NCBI GenBank assembly: GCA_973895155.1
Contig: OZ316897.1
Location: forward strand, 2,852,001 to 2,916,000
DNA: 64,000 nt
From: Marsupella aquatica
Lineage: Eukaryota; Marchantiophyta
Direction: 5' to 3'
The position numbers were made by a program, and so were the translations under genes. This document shows, one piece after another, positions 24,425-34,790 of this stretch. The notes beneath the pieces were generated by a model. That model made no database searches. It had not been told where the DNA came from and saw only the letters and a program-made list of their open reading frames with translations. The first letter of the stretch is position 1, and every line of letters starts with the position of its first letter.

Positions 24425-24754
24425 ATGGCTGTCTTCCTTGAAAATCATGTCAAACGTGCACGCCGGTTGTACAAGAGACTCGTGCGACTCAAAGTTCTCC
24501 CCATCGGTATAGGAGCATTGTGGATGGGTGGTACTGATCCTGGAGATAGGCAGAATCCTCTCCGCATTGAATTCTACGGAATGAATGATGTAGGAGTTCC
24601 AATTCGTTCGAGGTTGATGTTAACGGCGTGTTTACATTCTTTGGAGTTTTCTTGTAACTATTGTTGTCGTCGTCTTGATAACAAGTACCACAAACAGGCT
24701 CACTTCTGTTGTAAGATTTGGAACGAAGACCCTTGGGTGAACCTTTCACGATGA
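24425..24754 (+). CDS. Small Cys-containing ORF, unrecognised
   Basis: A 109-codon ORF beginning MAVFLENHVKRARRLYKRL, basic at the N-terminus, with a cluster of cysteines near the C-terminus (CNYCCRR and HFCC, spaced like a possible zinc site). It follows the TATA-like promoter at 23822 and a non-coding leader that holds five palindrome copies. It could be a separate gene or an upstream exon of the F-box-like gene at 24943. No family recognised. Confidence 0.35.
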   Translation: MAVFLENHVKRARRLYKRLVRLKVLPIGIGALWMGGTDPGDRQNPLRIEFYGMNDVGVPIRSRLMLTACLHSLEFSCNYCCRRLDNKYHKQAHFCCKIWNEDPWVNLSR

Positions 24755-24942
24755 GTGTTTCGACCTTTTCATTGAGGCGCATCTTGGAAGGACATATTTA
24801 AATAAACAAGTCCTACCCTTGCGCAGCGAATATAATACGTCACGAGTCCTAATCGTTAAACTGTCATGCAGGGTTGGTACTGTGTTTGGTTACACCTGGT
24901 GATTGAAGGTATTTTTATTGGTGGTTTTGGTAGCTCTGCTTC

Positions 24943-26497
24943 ATGGCTGCATCGGAGAATCTAATCGTTGCAAAGATGGGATCCGTTTTAGCCCACGAGC
25001 GTAGGAAATATATTCGAGGAAAAGTACCCGGTGTGGAATGCGGAAGTTTGTTGAATGGACTTCCCGATGAACTCGTTGAATCTCACATTTGGCCCCTCCT
25101 AGCCTTGTCTTGCACACAAGATGAACACCTTGGCCTTGACCTAAAACTTCTACCAGAAGAACGACTGACTCGAATGAGAACAATCATTTGTCTTGGAGCC
25201 ACCTCGAAGAAATGGAACCATCTTGTTGTTGGTACACGATTTTGGGCGCTATTGAAATATGCAGTCCGTGAGATCAATGACATAAACAAAATGCTCGCAA
25301 GCATTCCTAATGCCGTCCTTCTCTCAAACCTACATATTGCTAGGGTCTTCCGAGAGGAAACTCATTTCCTCCCTCCCATAGATATGCTTGGGTGCTTCTC
25401 GTATGACCGATTAGATGCATTTCTTAGAGTTTGGGTAAATCTTGGAGAAAGCGGGAAGCGGACAATTCTTGCATGGCATGGACGAGTCTGAGTGGATGAG
25501 GCATTGCAGCGAACATCCGATAAATTTATCGCACTCCTCATTCCTCTAGTCGATTTTGGGTGCTTGTAAAGAAACACTTTGAATATAATTGACTCTGCCT
25601 CCCCTGACTTCGGGTTGTGTGGTCCAGAGTGTATTTTTTTGCGCCTCTTCGGACGATTAGCTGACAAGTGCATTGGCTTCACAGCCCGTTATACAAGGTA
25701 CTGTAAAGTTGGATGAAACTTGTAGAATTGTAATTAGTATGTTCTCCAAAATTTATTCCTGATTTCTATTCGGTGATCAGGCCATGCTCGAGCGACGCAT
25801 TTTTGTACCCTTCCCGGATCCTCCAGAATGGGGGAATGGAGCCATGCTGGACCAGCTAAGGAGGCTGGATGAGTCACTAATTTTAAAGATATGCAGGCTG
25901 GTAGTAAAACCATTTTACCATAACGCATTTCACTTCTACGTAGATCAGGTAGGGGGAGAAATTTATATTCGGTGGGATAGATATGTTGGATTTTCTAGAA
26001 GAGTTATCCTACTCTTTCTGAAAACTGGTGCAGTAAGACATTTTATACTCCACTATTGTCATGTTGTGAAGGGCAATCCTGCTTATGAGCCCGAATTCTA
26101 TGTCGACAACAGACGTAGAGCATTCGATGAGATTCAAGATGTGATTGACGAGCTGGACAATCCTCTTGCCACCGAGTTTTTTATTGACACTGGTGGGAAA
26201 CTATATTCATACAAGATTCGTCAACTCCCCCCCCAGCCGGTCTGTGGGCTCTTTAACTTGATCTATGTAAGTTGCCTGTGGACGAACGTCCTTGCCAATG
26301 GTGAGATCTGTCCATGAAGAATAAATGCTTGTTGTGACATTCCGTCACGCCGGTATTCAGTAGCAGTAGTGAATCCTGAGACTGGTGAAGTTGATTTCCA
26401 TTGGCTGTGGGCTTATGATCATTGCGTCACTCATATTCCCCAATGGCCCAAGAAGCGGATCGAACGCTTCGCTCTGGCGAGGTTCAACTATGATTAG
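24943..26497 (+). CDS. F-box-like protein, three exons, inside the 17.7-kb unit
   Basis: Model: 24943-25434, 25781-26300, 26367-26497 (about 380 residues), donors TGG|gtaaat and AATG|gtgaga. The first donor could also be CGA|gtctga at about 25488; both keep phase 0. Residues about 32-85 look like an F-box: LNGLPDELVESHIWPLL, then CLGATSKKWNHLVVGTRFWALL. F-box proteins are substrate adaptors of SCF ubiquitin ligases. The rest has no recognised repeat (no LRR, Kelch or WD pattern) and ends in an aromatic-rich exon (DFHWLWAYDHC). The first intron carries a palindrome copy at 25518. An F-box gene captured or maintained in a transposon-like unit is unusual. Low similarity to ordinary plant F-box proteins leaves the domain call tentative. 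Confidence 0.5.
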
Positions 26498-26545
26498 GGT
26501 TTAGGTTTAGGGGTTAAGGTTTTGGATTTAGGGTTCCGTAGCTGA
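26498..26545 (+). repeat. Short telomere-like tract
   Basis: Directly after the F-box-like gene, GGGTTTAGG-type repeats with variations occur, resembling the plant telomere unit TTTAGGG but degenerate. Too short to be more than an interstitial repeat. Confidence 0.35.
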
Positions 26546-26717
26546 TTCTTCGACCTGTACACTCGGCCGTCAATTTAAAGAAGGCTCACTTTTGCGATAA
26601 TTTTATCGGTCTCTTTGTCCTTGTGTGATGAGATGTCGTGTCCACATGTGCTATGAGATTGGCGGCGATAATTTTATCACTCTTTGCATTGGAATTTGTT
26701 TATTTACAGACTTTTCC

Positions 26718-29700
26718 ATGGCTGCTAGTGGAAAGAGTGGATCTGCTGAGGCAGAAAGTCTCATGACAAGCCTCACCAATGCAATTTGGACAAGTGAAGA
26801 CATTTGTGAAGAGATCAAGTGTATCAAGAAGTCATGGTACTTCCATGACGCCAGATTACAGTCCACGGGTTTCGAAGACTGTGTTACCCCAATCCTTTGG
26901 GTCCAGTTGCAAAAATTGGTGAAGGTTAATGTTTCGTATGGCCCTGTCATTGCTATTGCCGTCGTCGAGTTCATGGTTGGCCACGGGGAGGGAAAAGTGT
27001 TGACAGAGGGCCTTAGTTTCTTGACAATGTGTGGGCGCAAGGGTTTCACATCTCTCATTGTTACTCTCGATAACTTTGATGAGAAATCGATGGACAGTTA
27101 TCCAGAAGATCCCCTTGTTGCCGATGTTCGGGCAACAAGAGAGATGAATGTTATGGGTTCGGCTTGGATCAGCCAGTATGTGCAAGATTGTGATGCCATC
27201 ATGCTTCCAAGGGTGAACGCAGAGTACAAGAGACTTGTGGGTGAAGAGTTCAAACCTGTCCGCAAAATTGTTTTCAAGAAACCAGGTTCAAGTGGAAGCG
27301 GTGGTTCTAATGCCGATAAAATATCGGGGCGGAAAGAACCATTGCAATCCTCTACACATATTGACGTGGACGAACCTACAACTTCTGGTCGGGTTTCGGG
27401 AAGTGGAAAAGGGAAAGGGAGAGGTAGCGGCAGGGGAGATGCCGCGGGAACCTCTGACGGTGGGAAGAAGAGCCAGGAAACTAGCGGTAGTGGGAGAGGC
27501 CGGGGCAACCATCGAGGACCATCCGTTAAACCAAGCGAAAGTAAAGGATCCGAGGGATCCGGGCCATCTGGTTCTGGACTTAGCACAAAGAGGAAGAGGA
27601 CTGGCTGGACTGAGACGGTGGCTGCAGAAGTAGATAGAGCTCCGTCAATTCCATCAGTTCTAGTCGCGGTTCCTACGGCGCCATTGGTAAGTACTACGTC
27701 GTTGTACTGTTTAACAAACATGAAATCCGATAAAAATCTCCCTGTTTATTTCCTGAATTGCGGATTGTGGAGTTATGTTGAACAAATGCGAACTCCGATA
27801 AAAATCTCGCAGTTTCTTTCCTTAATTGAATTTGCAACGCTTTTGTAGGCTGATCAGGAGGAGGAGACGGCTCTTTCGATGTATGAGACGGACGCGATCA
27901 AGGCAGAGCTCAGTCTTCTAATGCAACGAAGGGTGCAAAGGACAACTGTGCTTCTGCATGTCGACAATCTCATATTTGATGAGGAGGGGGATTTGACAAC
28001 TTTGATTAGACCAGTGGATAGATTGCATGTGGAAAATATCAAGATACTTCTCATGAAAAACCCCACCAACTTCAGTGCCCCGTTCGTGCTGTGTGTGGAT
28101 CCGAAGGATTGTCCCACAACCGCAGATTGGGACATCCTGAAGTCAAGGGTATGGAAGTATAGAATTATTGGAGGGAATCATGGTGCTCGGGCAAAGTCCG
28201 AGTTGTTTAAAATGTATGGGAAGCAAATATATGGTGAGCTGGAAGCTTGGGTTTATGCTGGGCTTACGAGATCCGAGGTCCGAAAGTTAGGCTTCCAGCA
28301 TAACTATGACCAGGAGTATCGGAAGAACATGACTAAAATTGACCAAGTTCGCGCTTGTCACAATATTTTCCTTGAAATGGGTGTGGGCTCGACTAAAGAT
28401 GTCCGCGAAGCATGTTGTCAAGAATGCATGATGGAGTACACGTCAGGAGTTCGTGACTCCATGGCCAAACATGATCCGGCTTTCCAAATTGCTTTCCGAA
28501 CAGGTGAAATTTGGGATCTTCAGGAGCAGATTTTCCAGATGTGGGAGAAAGGTATTGTCTTAGGACAACCCAAAAAAATTGTGGCAACGACGAACGCAAA
28601 GGGAAAGGTGAAACCTTTGACGGTAAGGGAGATTAAAATGAATAAACTTGCTGGTGACCTCAACTTAAATTCATTTCGAGGTCTCCAAGGACTGTCAAAT
28701 AAGGAGCATGTCAAGCGTCTCTTGAATAGGGTTATCAGGAAGGTGATCACTTTGGATCAAATGCACAAGGAAGGTGAGAAGTTGAAAAAGCTTGCCAAGG
28801 TGAAGAAACTATTTTTGCAGATATCTGGTCAGCCAGATTGGGCAACATGCAGAGAAATGTTTCCCAACAAAACAGATGTCTCGGTCCTTGGCATATGGGC
28901 GGAGAAATTGAGTGACGCGGTAAGCATTCCTCTCACAGCATGCTCTATCGCGAGATTTTTATCGGCTTTAGCATTCCTTTGTTGGTTTCTAAGCGATTGC
29001 ATCTATCAGCTAGCGTGCTCCATCGCGAGATTTTTATCGGCTTTAGCATTCCTTTGTTGGTTTCTAAGCGATTCCATTTATTGGCTAGCGTGCTCCATCG
29101 TGAGATTTTTATCGGCCTTAGCATTCATCTCACGCTATTCTAACTGTAGATGTGTCTGACATTCTTACAGCTGAAGATTAATTCAAAAAGGAAAAGCAAA
29201 GTGGTTCCGGCTGTCACTTATAATTCTGCGGGGGAGGTTATTGTTCCCTCAGCTGAAATCCCTTATGTGTTTAATAATTTTGTGCTTGCTGCAATCGATA
29301 AGTACAATCGGCTGAGGTCCTTAGGCGAGGGCACAGCAGAAGTGTTTGAACAAACATGGAAAAATGCAGACGGGGATTCTTTTCCCTACTATCTCCATGT
29401 TGGTGATGTTTGAATTTTGGATTCTTTTGTTCAGCCAAGGGCTTACACCCTTGCGGTTGCGGATATTCCGTATGGTTTTAATGCTCCTGGTTCGGAGTTT
29501 GATGAAGTGGCCTTCACAGAAAAGGACATTTTAGACATGTTGACAAGTTTCTCAAAGATGACGACCGCTAAGCAGTGGAGGTTTGTTGTGATCCATTCAC
29601 TACAACAAACGCATATGGTGATGTCTGCACTGGAGAGTGTATGCAACTGTGGGGTCGAGGCTGGAATCTGGGAGAAGACTAACATTCATGAGCGTCCCGT

Positions 29701-30283
29701 TGGAGCTCGATTGGCATGGGGTTTTGAGAACTGGTCGATAGGTTTCTATAGCGAGGAAGGCATTTGGAACATGAACATGTACAATTTCCAACCGGATGAG
29801 TCTCGCGTCAATATCATCAAGGTTCCATGTGTAACCAAGAAGTCCGTTGATCCGTTGGGATTTGTTGTGAACCCATATCAGAAGCCTGTTGGTTTAGGGG
29901 CTTGGTTTGTTTCCCATTTCTCTAAGAAAGAGGATTGGATTATTGATCTTTGTTGTGGAACCGGATTGACATTAGCTGCTACGCTCCTCAATTCTCGCCA
30001 GGGTTGTGCTGTTGATAAGAGTTCTGCGCAGATTGGTTTTGTAAAATCTCGGATCATGATTCTGGAGTCAAACTGGAATTTATATGAAGAATCCCTGATT
30101 GAAGGGCACGGCGTTGAAGGTCATGAGATTCAACCACCAATTGCAGGCCAATTGGGTGTACTCGGGACATCGACTTACGTAGTTGAGGTCGTGAAGGAGA
30201 CCAAAGAGGAACAAGAAGAAACTGAGGAAGAGCCTCCCAGAACACCAAATGAGGATGATCTCAACGACATGTTATTAGATTAG
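26718..30283 (+). pseudogene. Large protein with C-terminal beta-class DNA amino-methyltransferase; in-frame TGA
   Basis: Three exons, 26718-27686, 27849-28919 and 29171-30283, all phase 0 (TTG|gtaagt, tgtag|GCT, GCG|gtaagc, ttacag|CTG). Start MAASGKSG chosen because tttacag just upstream looks like a 5' UTR acceptor; the frame is open from 26625. Residues 1-190 are an unrecognised fold, 200-310 a low-complexity Gly/Ser/Arg/Lys linker (GRGSGRGD, SGRGRGNHRG), 325-680 an unrecognised helical region. The last exon encodes a methyltransferase in beta-class order: catalytic motif ADIPYGF first, then NPYQKPVGLGAWFV, then the SAM-binding DLCCGTG and AVDKSSAQIGFVKSR. Such enzymes methylate adenine N6 or cytosine N4 in DNA. 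A TGA at 29411-29413 interrupts the frame just before the catalytic domain with coding continuing in the same frame. The tail is Glu-rich. Confidence 0.8.
28940..29150 (+). repeat. Intronic tandem repeat, three units of 75 bp
   Basis: Intron 2 of the methyltransferase gene consists mainly of three 75-bp units, each containing the palindrome variant GCGAGATTTTTATCGGC followed after 7 nt by CATTCC (third unit CATTCA) and then TTTGTTGGTTTCTAAGCGATT in two of them. The array spreads the motif together with its half site. Confidence 0.85.
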
Positions 30284-30850
30284 TTGCGTGTGCTCGTTAG
30301 GATAATGTCAATCACCAATGAAGTTGTCGATAAATTTATCGACTTCTATATTCCATGAGGAAGAACCTTTGTCACATTTATTAATGCGATAAATTTATCG
30401 GACTTTGCATATATCGGACTGTCGCGGTGTTCCTGCTGGGGGAATGGAGTTGTCGATAATCTTATCGGACAGCATTGTATTCTCTAACTGGTTTGTCATT
30501 GCAATTATTTAAAAAAAAACACTAGTACATATTAAGCTGATTTCCGATGCTCAATTTTTGCGAACAATCGGCGTCCGATTCTTTTAGCATCGGAAATTCC
30601 GATTATCAAAAAATGGCAATATGCCATACTCTCGGCTTTGGATATCTTCATTTCCGATATAATTGACAACGGAACCTTTCCGATGCGTTAAAAAACAGAT
30701 CATATCCGTTAGAAAACACATCGGATCCCTCAACAGAAACTTTGATTGATATGTCTGATGTTTTTTGTAACGAAAATGATGTGCGTTACAATATTGATCG
30801 GAAACTTTCCGTAGTTAATAATAACGGATATTATATCTGATTGTGCTAAC
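30284..30850. other. Intergenic, palindrome- and CCGAT-rich
   Basis: Holds three palindrome copies (30328, 30387, 30454), then an A-run at 30510 and several CCGAT/ATCGG motifs such as CATCGGAAATTCCGAT near 30589. No gene is supported. Confidence 0.5.
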
Positions 30851-31339
30851 ATGGCAAAGTCCGATGTTGGGAGAATGGGAAAGTCCGATGCTGGGAGTAT
30901 GGGAAAGTCCGATGCTAGAAGAATGGGAAAGTCCGATGCTGGAAGAATGGGAAAGTCCGATGCTGGGAGTATGGGAAAGTCCGATGCTAGAAGAATGGGA
31001 AAGTCCGATGCTGGGAGTATGGGAAAGTCTGGTTATGACAAAAAGAAAATTTTTGATTGTGTTAGAATGAAAAGTTTTGATGTGTTAGATGGGGTATGTG
31101 GTTGCACCGACATACTCTTCCCAAAAGATGCAATCATTCTTGCATGCATGAATAACTTCATACTTGAGGCAAATGGACTTGAGTGTTGTTTTTGCCTCAT
31201 TCCAAGACCCAACATATTGTTCCCTTACGAAAATATGTGCTCAACATGCCAAGTCCAAAATACATCATCTAGAAGGAGGTTGCTTGTCCCATGTAGTCTT
31301 TGTTGCAAGTCCAACAACAACATAGTTGATAAAAGATGA
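30851..31339 (+). CDS. Cys-rich ORF led by an 8-residue repeat (24-bp minisatellite)
   Basis: A 162-codon ORF. Residues 1-60 are seven to eight copies of MGKSDAGR-like octapeptides encoded by a 24-bp tandem repeat (30851-31035). The remainder is unique and has paired cysteines, CGCTD, CCFC, CSTC and CSLCC, with spacing that could form zinc-binding sites. Because 24 is divisible by three, a second frame is also open through the array (WESPMLE units), so only the Cys-rich tail argues for this frame. No promoter or splice sites identified; no family recognised. Confidence 0.4.
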   Translation: MAKSDVGRMGKSDAGSMGKSDARRMGKSDAGRMGKSDAGSMGKSDARRMGKSDAGSMGKSGYDKKKIFDCVRMKSFDVLDGVCGCTDILFPKDAIILACMNNFILEANGLECCFCLIPRPNILFPYENMCSTCQVQNTSSRRRLLVPCSLCCKSNNNIVDKR

Positions 31340-31552
31340 GACAATCAGGAGCCATTGACGCTGAGGCTTTGGAAGGACCAAAATATCATCCATAACTAAT
31401 AAGCCATAATTATCCCATATCAAATCTAATGAAGGAGGGCTTTACTATCGATGAATGACCCCTGCCAGATTTCTATTGGTTTCTCCTAGGGGAATGTAAT
31501 AGGGTAACTAGAATAGGTCACTTGATGCAAAGATCTAATCTCATGGCCGACT

Positions 31553-34354
31553 TCAATGCCATTTGTGGTGCGACCCAATGTACCGAACAAAATCCACCGT
31601 CTCCCCCCAATCGATTGTCATTGAAAGATGTTTGGCATGGAATACGGACCGAGCACTTCCATCTTCGAGTACTCTAGTAATCCGAAATTGTTTTTGGGCA
31701 CTTATGCCGTGGAGAGTACGTAGAACCTGACCATCCATATCCTTGTCATTTGCTTGATCCTTGTCTGACACAAATTTCTTGAAATCGGCAACCTCGTCGA
31801 CGAAAAATATCTTTGTCGTAGGATTGTAGGATTCCTCTATGATTGCTGAAAGAGTGTCCAACCGGAAAGCTTTCCGCTTGTTCAATTTTGAAGAAAACTT
31901 GCTAAACATTTGATCAATTTGATCATGGGTGTGCCCCACCAATAGGAAACCAACCTTTATTTTCTGGAAAACACCTATCTCCACCAACATATTCAAATAT
32001 GCCATAAGATATTTATTCTTGTTTTCCCAAGCTGTGTTATCAAGCTGGAGGTAAAGCACTAGAGGGAGCATACCTTCCCAGGTATTCAGAATATGCTGGA
32101 TAACGTGGATGGTCAGGTTGCTATCATTGTGAATATTTGGATAGTTCAAAAAAACATTTGAACTTAATTGTTTGTTGAAGATCAAACAACCCACTACGTG
32201 TACGGGGATGAAATACTTTTCATCCATATTCTTCGGACATCGAATGAAATGAGGTAACTCTATCTTCTTTTGATCCATTCCATCAATACAGATGCCCAAA
32301 TATTTCTCCGGACTCTTGTAACATTTGCTCCGGTGCTTTGCTAACTTCTCCCTCTCGACTGCTTGTGCCTTCCGATGCTCGTTTAGCAATGTTGAGAATT
32401 TTCCTACAACAATAAAAATTTTTAGGACAAAACATGATAACCGCAATGTTGAACCCTGATAGCGATAAATTTATCGGGTTCAGTATTCAAACACGAGACC
32501 GTAATGATAAACCCTGACAACGATAAATTTATCGGGTTCAGTATTCAAACACAAGACCGTAATGAAAAACTATGACAGCGATAAATTTATCAGGTTCAGT
32601 ATTCAAACTGTTCAAACGATATATTCACTCACATGGCCAAAGAAGAAGCACATGAATACTCAACCCGATAAAATTATCGGGAGTAACACACAGGTTTAGA
32701 AATTTACTCTTTTCTGCTTCGAGTGTTGCCTTGTCACAGAGTGCTTTGAATTCAGTACACGGGGCGCAGGTGGAGAAACGGCTCCTTTTGGGGATGCGCA
32801 CGTGAGGAAACTCCTTGTTCCAAATGCGAACAAACCATGAATATGTCATGCCTTGTTCTTGGCGCATTAGAGTTTCGGACTGGAAGGCATCAAAAACTTC
32901 TATTTTTGTCCAATTATCACGTAAATGAAAGATATCCTTGTTGGGGAGACTCTCGACATTTGTGGAAAAAAAATCATCCAGCCATTGGACGAGACCAAGA
33001 TGTGCGGGTGATTTTTCTCGACAAACTGTACCAATCTGTATCCGAGAAAACATGTTCTGCGAGATTTTTTGGAGACGATTATTTCCCAATGAAAATAATT
33101 TCTTAAAACCACTTCGACAAAAGGATCTACCGCTAACTGAGTAACCACTTGCACCAGCATGCCCACCCTTCACACATCCTCTTAGAAGGACGTTCTTCTC
33201 TGGGTAGGATAGCCCATAGTAATAAGTGAGTTGTTTCGTCACGGCTAGCAGACCCAAATTCCGCAGACAGTAATTATCACAACACGAATACTTATGAATT
33301 TCTCTCATTTTGTTTCTATTCAATTTGTCATTTATCACATTGTCTTTCCTAGTAATTCGGTCCCTATCTTTTTTACTAGGCTCATTTGACTTCTCTACAA
33401 CCTGAAATCCGTTCATAACATTGGCATTTTCGGGTCCTTCAAGTGCCTCGCGAATAGATGCATCACTCTCTGCTGAGCTACCATCCTCTATAGATCTCCT
33501 TGACGCATTTAGAGGGGCACTGAATAGACGACTATAGCTATTCTCTTCGACAGCTCCTTCTAAACATTCAGACACAACTTGTGCTATTATATCGGATTCT
33601 CTATCTCCTTCCTCATCTTCGTCCTCCGATGCACTCGACTCATTTGAAACACAATTGGACTCCATGGCTCTCTATACATAACCCGAACGCCACTAAGACC
33701 TCTCCTCGATACTTGGAGCTTGGAACCAATGACAGTCCGCCCTTGAGAACTTGGAGATTCTGGATTCGCACGTGCAGTCCCAACGACTCCGCGAGCTGCT
33801 GGAAAATTGAGCACTTGTTCACCACGATTCCCACGGACCATTCGAGAAAGGGCCAAGTCTGGACTTCACAGTCCGATTCCCTCACTTGCTCGCACATCCA
33901 GTCCAGGCAATGCAAAGACCGATCGCCGTATCGGTCTTTGTACTTCTGTGTCCCGATCCTCACTCGGAGACTGAAAGATCCATCGTTGAACTTGTGTTGA
34001 ATGTGGCAACTTGAATGCCGACTGCGATACACGTATCGGTCGCCGGATACCCTCTCCATAACCCGGGATGGATGGCCTGAAGCGACGTCTCGGACCTAAA
34101 CCTGGGATTGAAAGTTTCTCATTTCTTGGCGATGGAACGCTCAAGAGACGACGCTTCTCAGGTTTACTAGGCGACACATAGTAAGCACTGGGCTCAGGAC
34201 CAGAACTTGCATCAGAATCTGAGTCAGAGATTTCGGGCACTATTTGCTGTGAGAGAGGTAGAGCTTTAAGTATGCGACTTGGAAAACAGCGAGCGACAAG
34301 ATTAGGAGAGGATTCAACTGAACTGGAAGGTGAATCTGTGTCTGATTGAGACAT
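31553..34354 (-). CDS. DUF7869-like RNase-H-type protein, putative transposase-like nuclease
   Basis: Three exons, 33886-34354, 32708-33667 and 31553-32403 (about 759 residues), phase 1 at both junctions; the first junction (GCAA|gtgagg to agag|CC) is the weaker. A TATA box (TATAAAAG on the minus strand, 34498-34505) lies about 145 bp before the start. The N-terminus is acidic and Ser-rich. Then come a Cys cluster (YSCCDNYCLRN), RFSTCAPCTEF and the core: CIDGMDQKKIELPHF, LYLQLDNTAWENKNKYLM and VGHTHDQIDQMFSKFS. These three blocks are the hallmark of the DUF7869 family found in mobile-element-like proteins of many eukaryotes, and their Asp/Glu/His pattern suggests an RNase-H-fold metal site (inference). 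Intron 2 is filled by four palindrome copies. It could mobilise the surrounding DNA or be passive cargo. Confidence 0.65.
32440..32600 (-). repeat. Intronic tandem repeat of 58 bp carrying the palindrome
   Basis: Three units of about 58 bp in intron 2 of the DUF7869-like gene, each with GCGATAAATTTATC, then GGTTCAG (7 nt) and TATTCAAAC. The third unit has one change in the core (TATCA). Confidence 0.85.
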
Positions 34355-34497
34355 GGCTATCCGAGACACTATGGGGCTTTGCATTCCTCCCACAATCAGG
34401 GAAAACGAAAGGCTCAACGGACAGAATGTTGCTCCAAGAACACAACTCCCAAAACTCTACTCTCGATAATGACACCAAAAACTTATCGGCGGTGGCC

Positions 34498-34505
34498 CTT
34501 TTATA
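34498..34505 (-). promoter_or_regulatory. TATA box of the DUF7869-like gene
   Basis: TATAAAAG on the minus strand, about 145 bp upstream of the chosen ATG at 34354; a degenerate half palindrome (CTTATCGGCGG on plus) lies just upstream. Confidence 0.5.
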
Positions 34506-34629
34506 GTGTCTGTTGAGGGGTTGGCCCACGTGTCCACTTTTGATTGGCTGTCACCCTAAACGACAAAATAGCAGAAAAGGGTATATTTCTTGGATTTCCA
34601 ATTTCATTCTCACACGTGCATCGTGGCAA

Positions 34630-34790
34630 AATTATATAGTTTTGAAATTGAAGCGATAAATTTATCTGATGTTGGTATTGCAAAAGTGGTTCCTTCATAT
34701 GGAAGTTGCAATTTTGAAATTGAAGCGATAAATTTATCTGATGTTGGTATTGCGAAGAGTTTTCTTCATATGGATAGGAATTTTGAAATT
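34630..34790 (+). repeat. Tandem repeat of 72 bp carrying the palindrome
   Basis: Two near-identical units with TTTTGAAATTGAAGCGATAA and TTTATCTGATGTTGGTATTG, and a partial third GGAATTTTGAAATTTAACCGAT. Outside any modelled gene, upstream of the minus-strand DUF7869-like promoter. Confidence 0.8.

Noticed and set aside
26498-26545. Former chromosome end marked by telomere repeats
   Set aside because: Only a few degenerate TTTAGGG-like units within a transposon-like unit.
27098-27721. 207-codon minus-strand ORF opposite the methyltransferase gene
   Set aside because: It is antisense to a Gly/Ser/Arg-rich coding stretch and its Pro/Leu/Ser translation is a shadow of that bias.
29411-29413. 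TGA as a selenocysteine codon
   Set aside because: No selenoprotein context is known for this family, the position is not an active-site residue, and land plants lack the selenocysteine system.
30843-31070. WESPMLE-repeat ORF in the second frame of the minisatellite
   Set aside because: It consists almost only of the repeat; the other frame continues into a unique Cys-rich tail.
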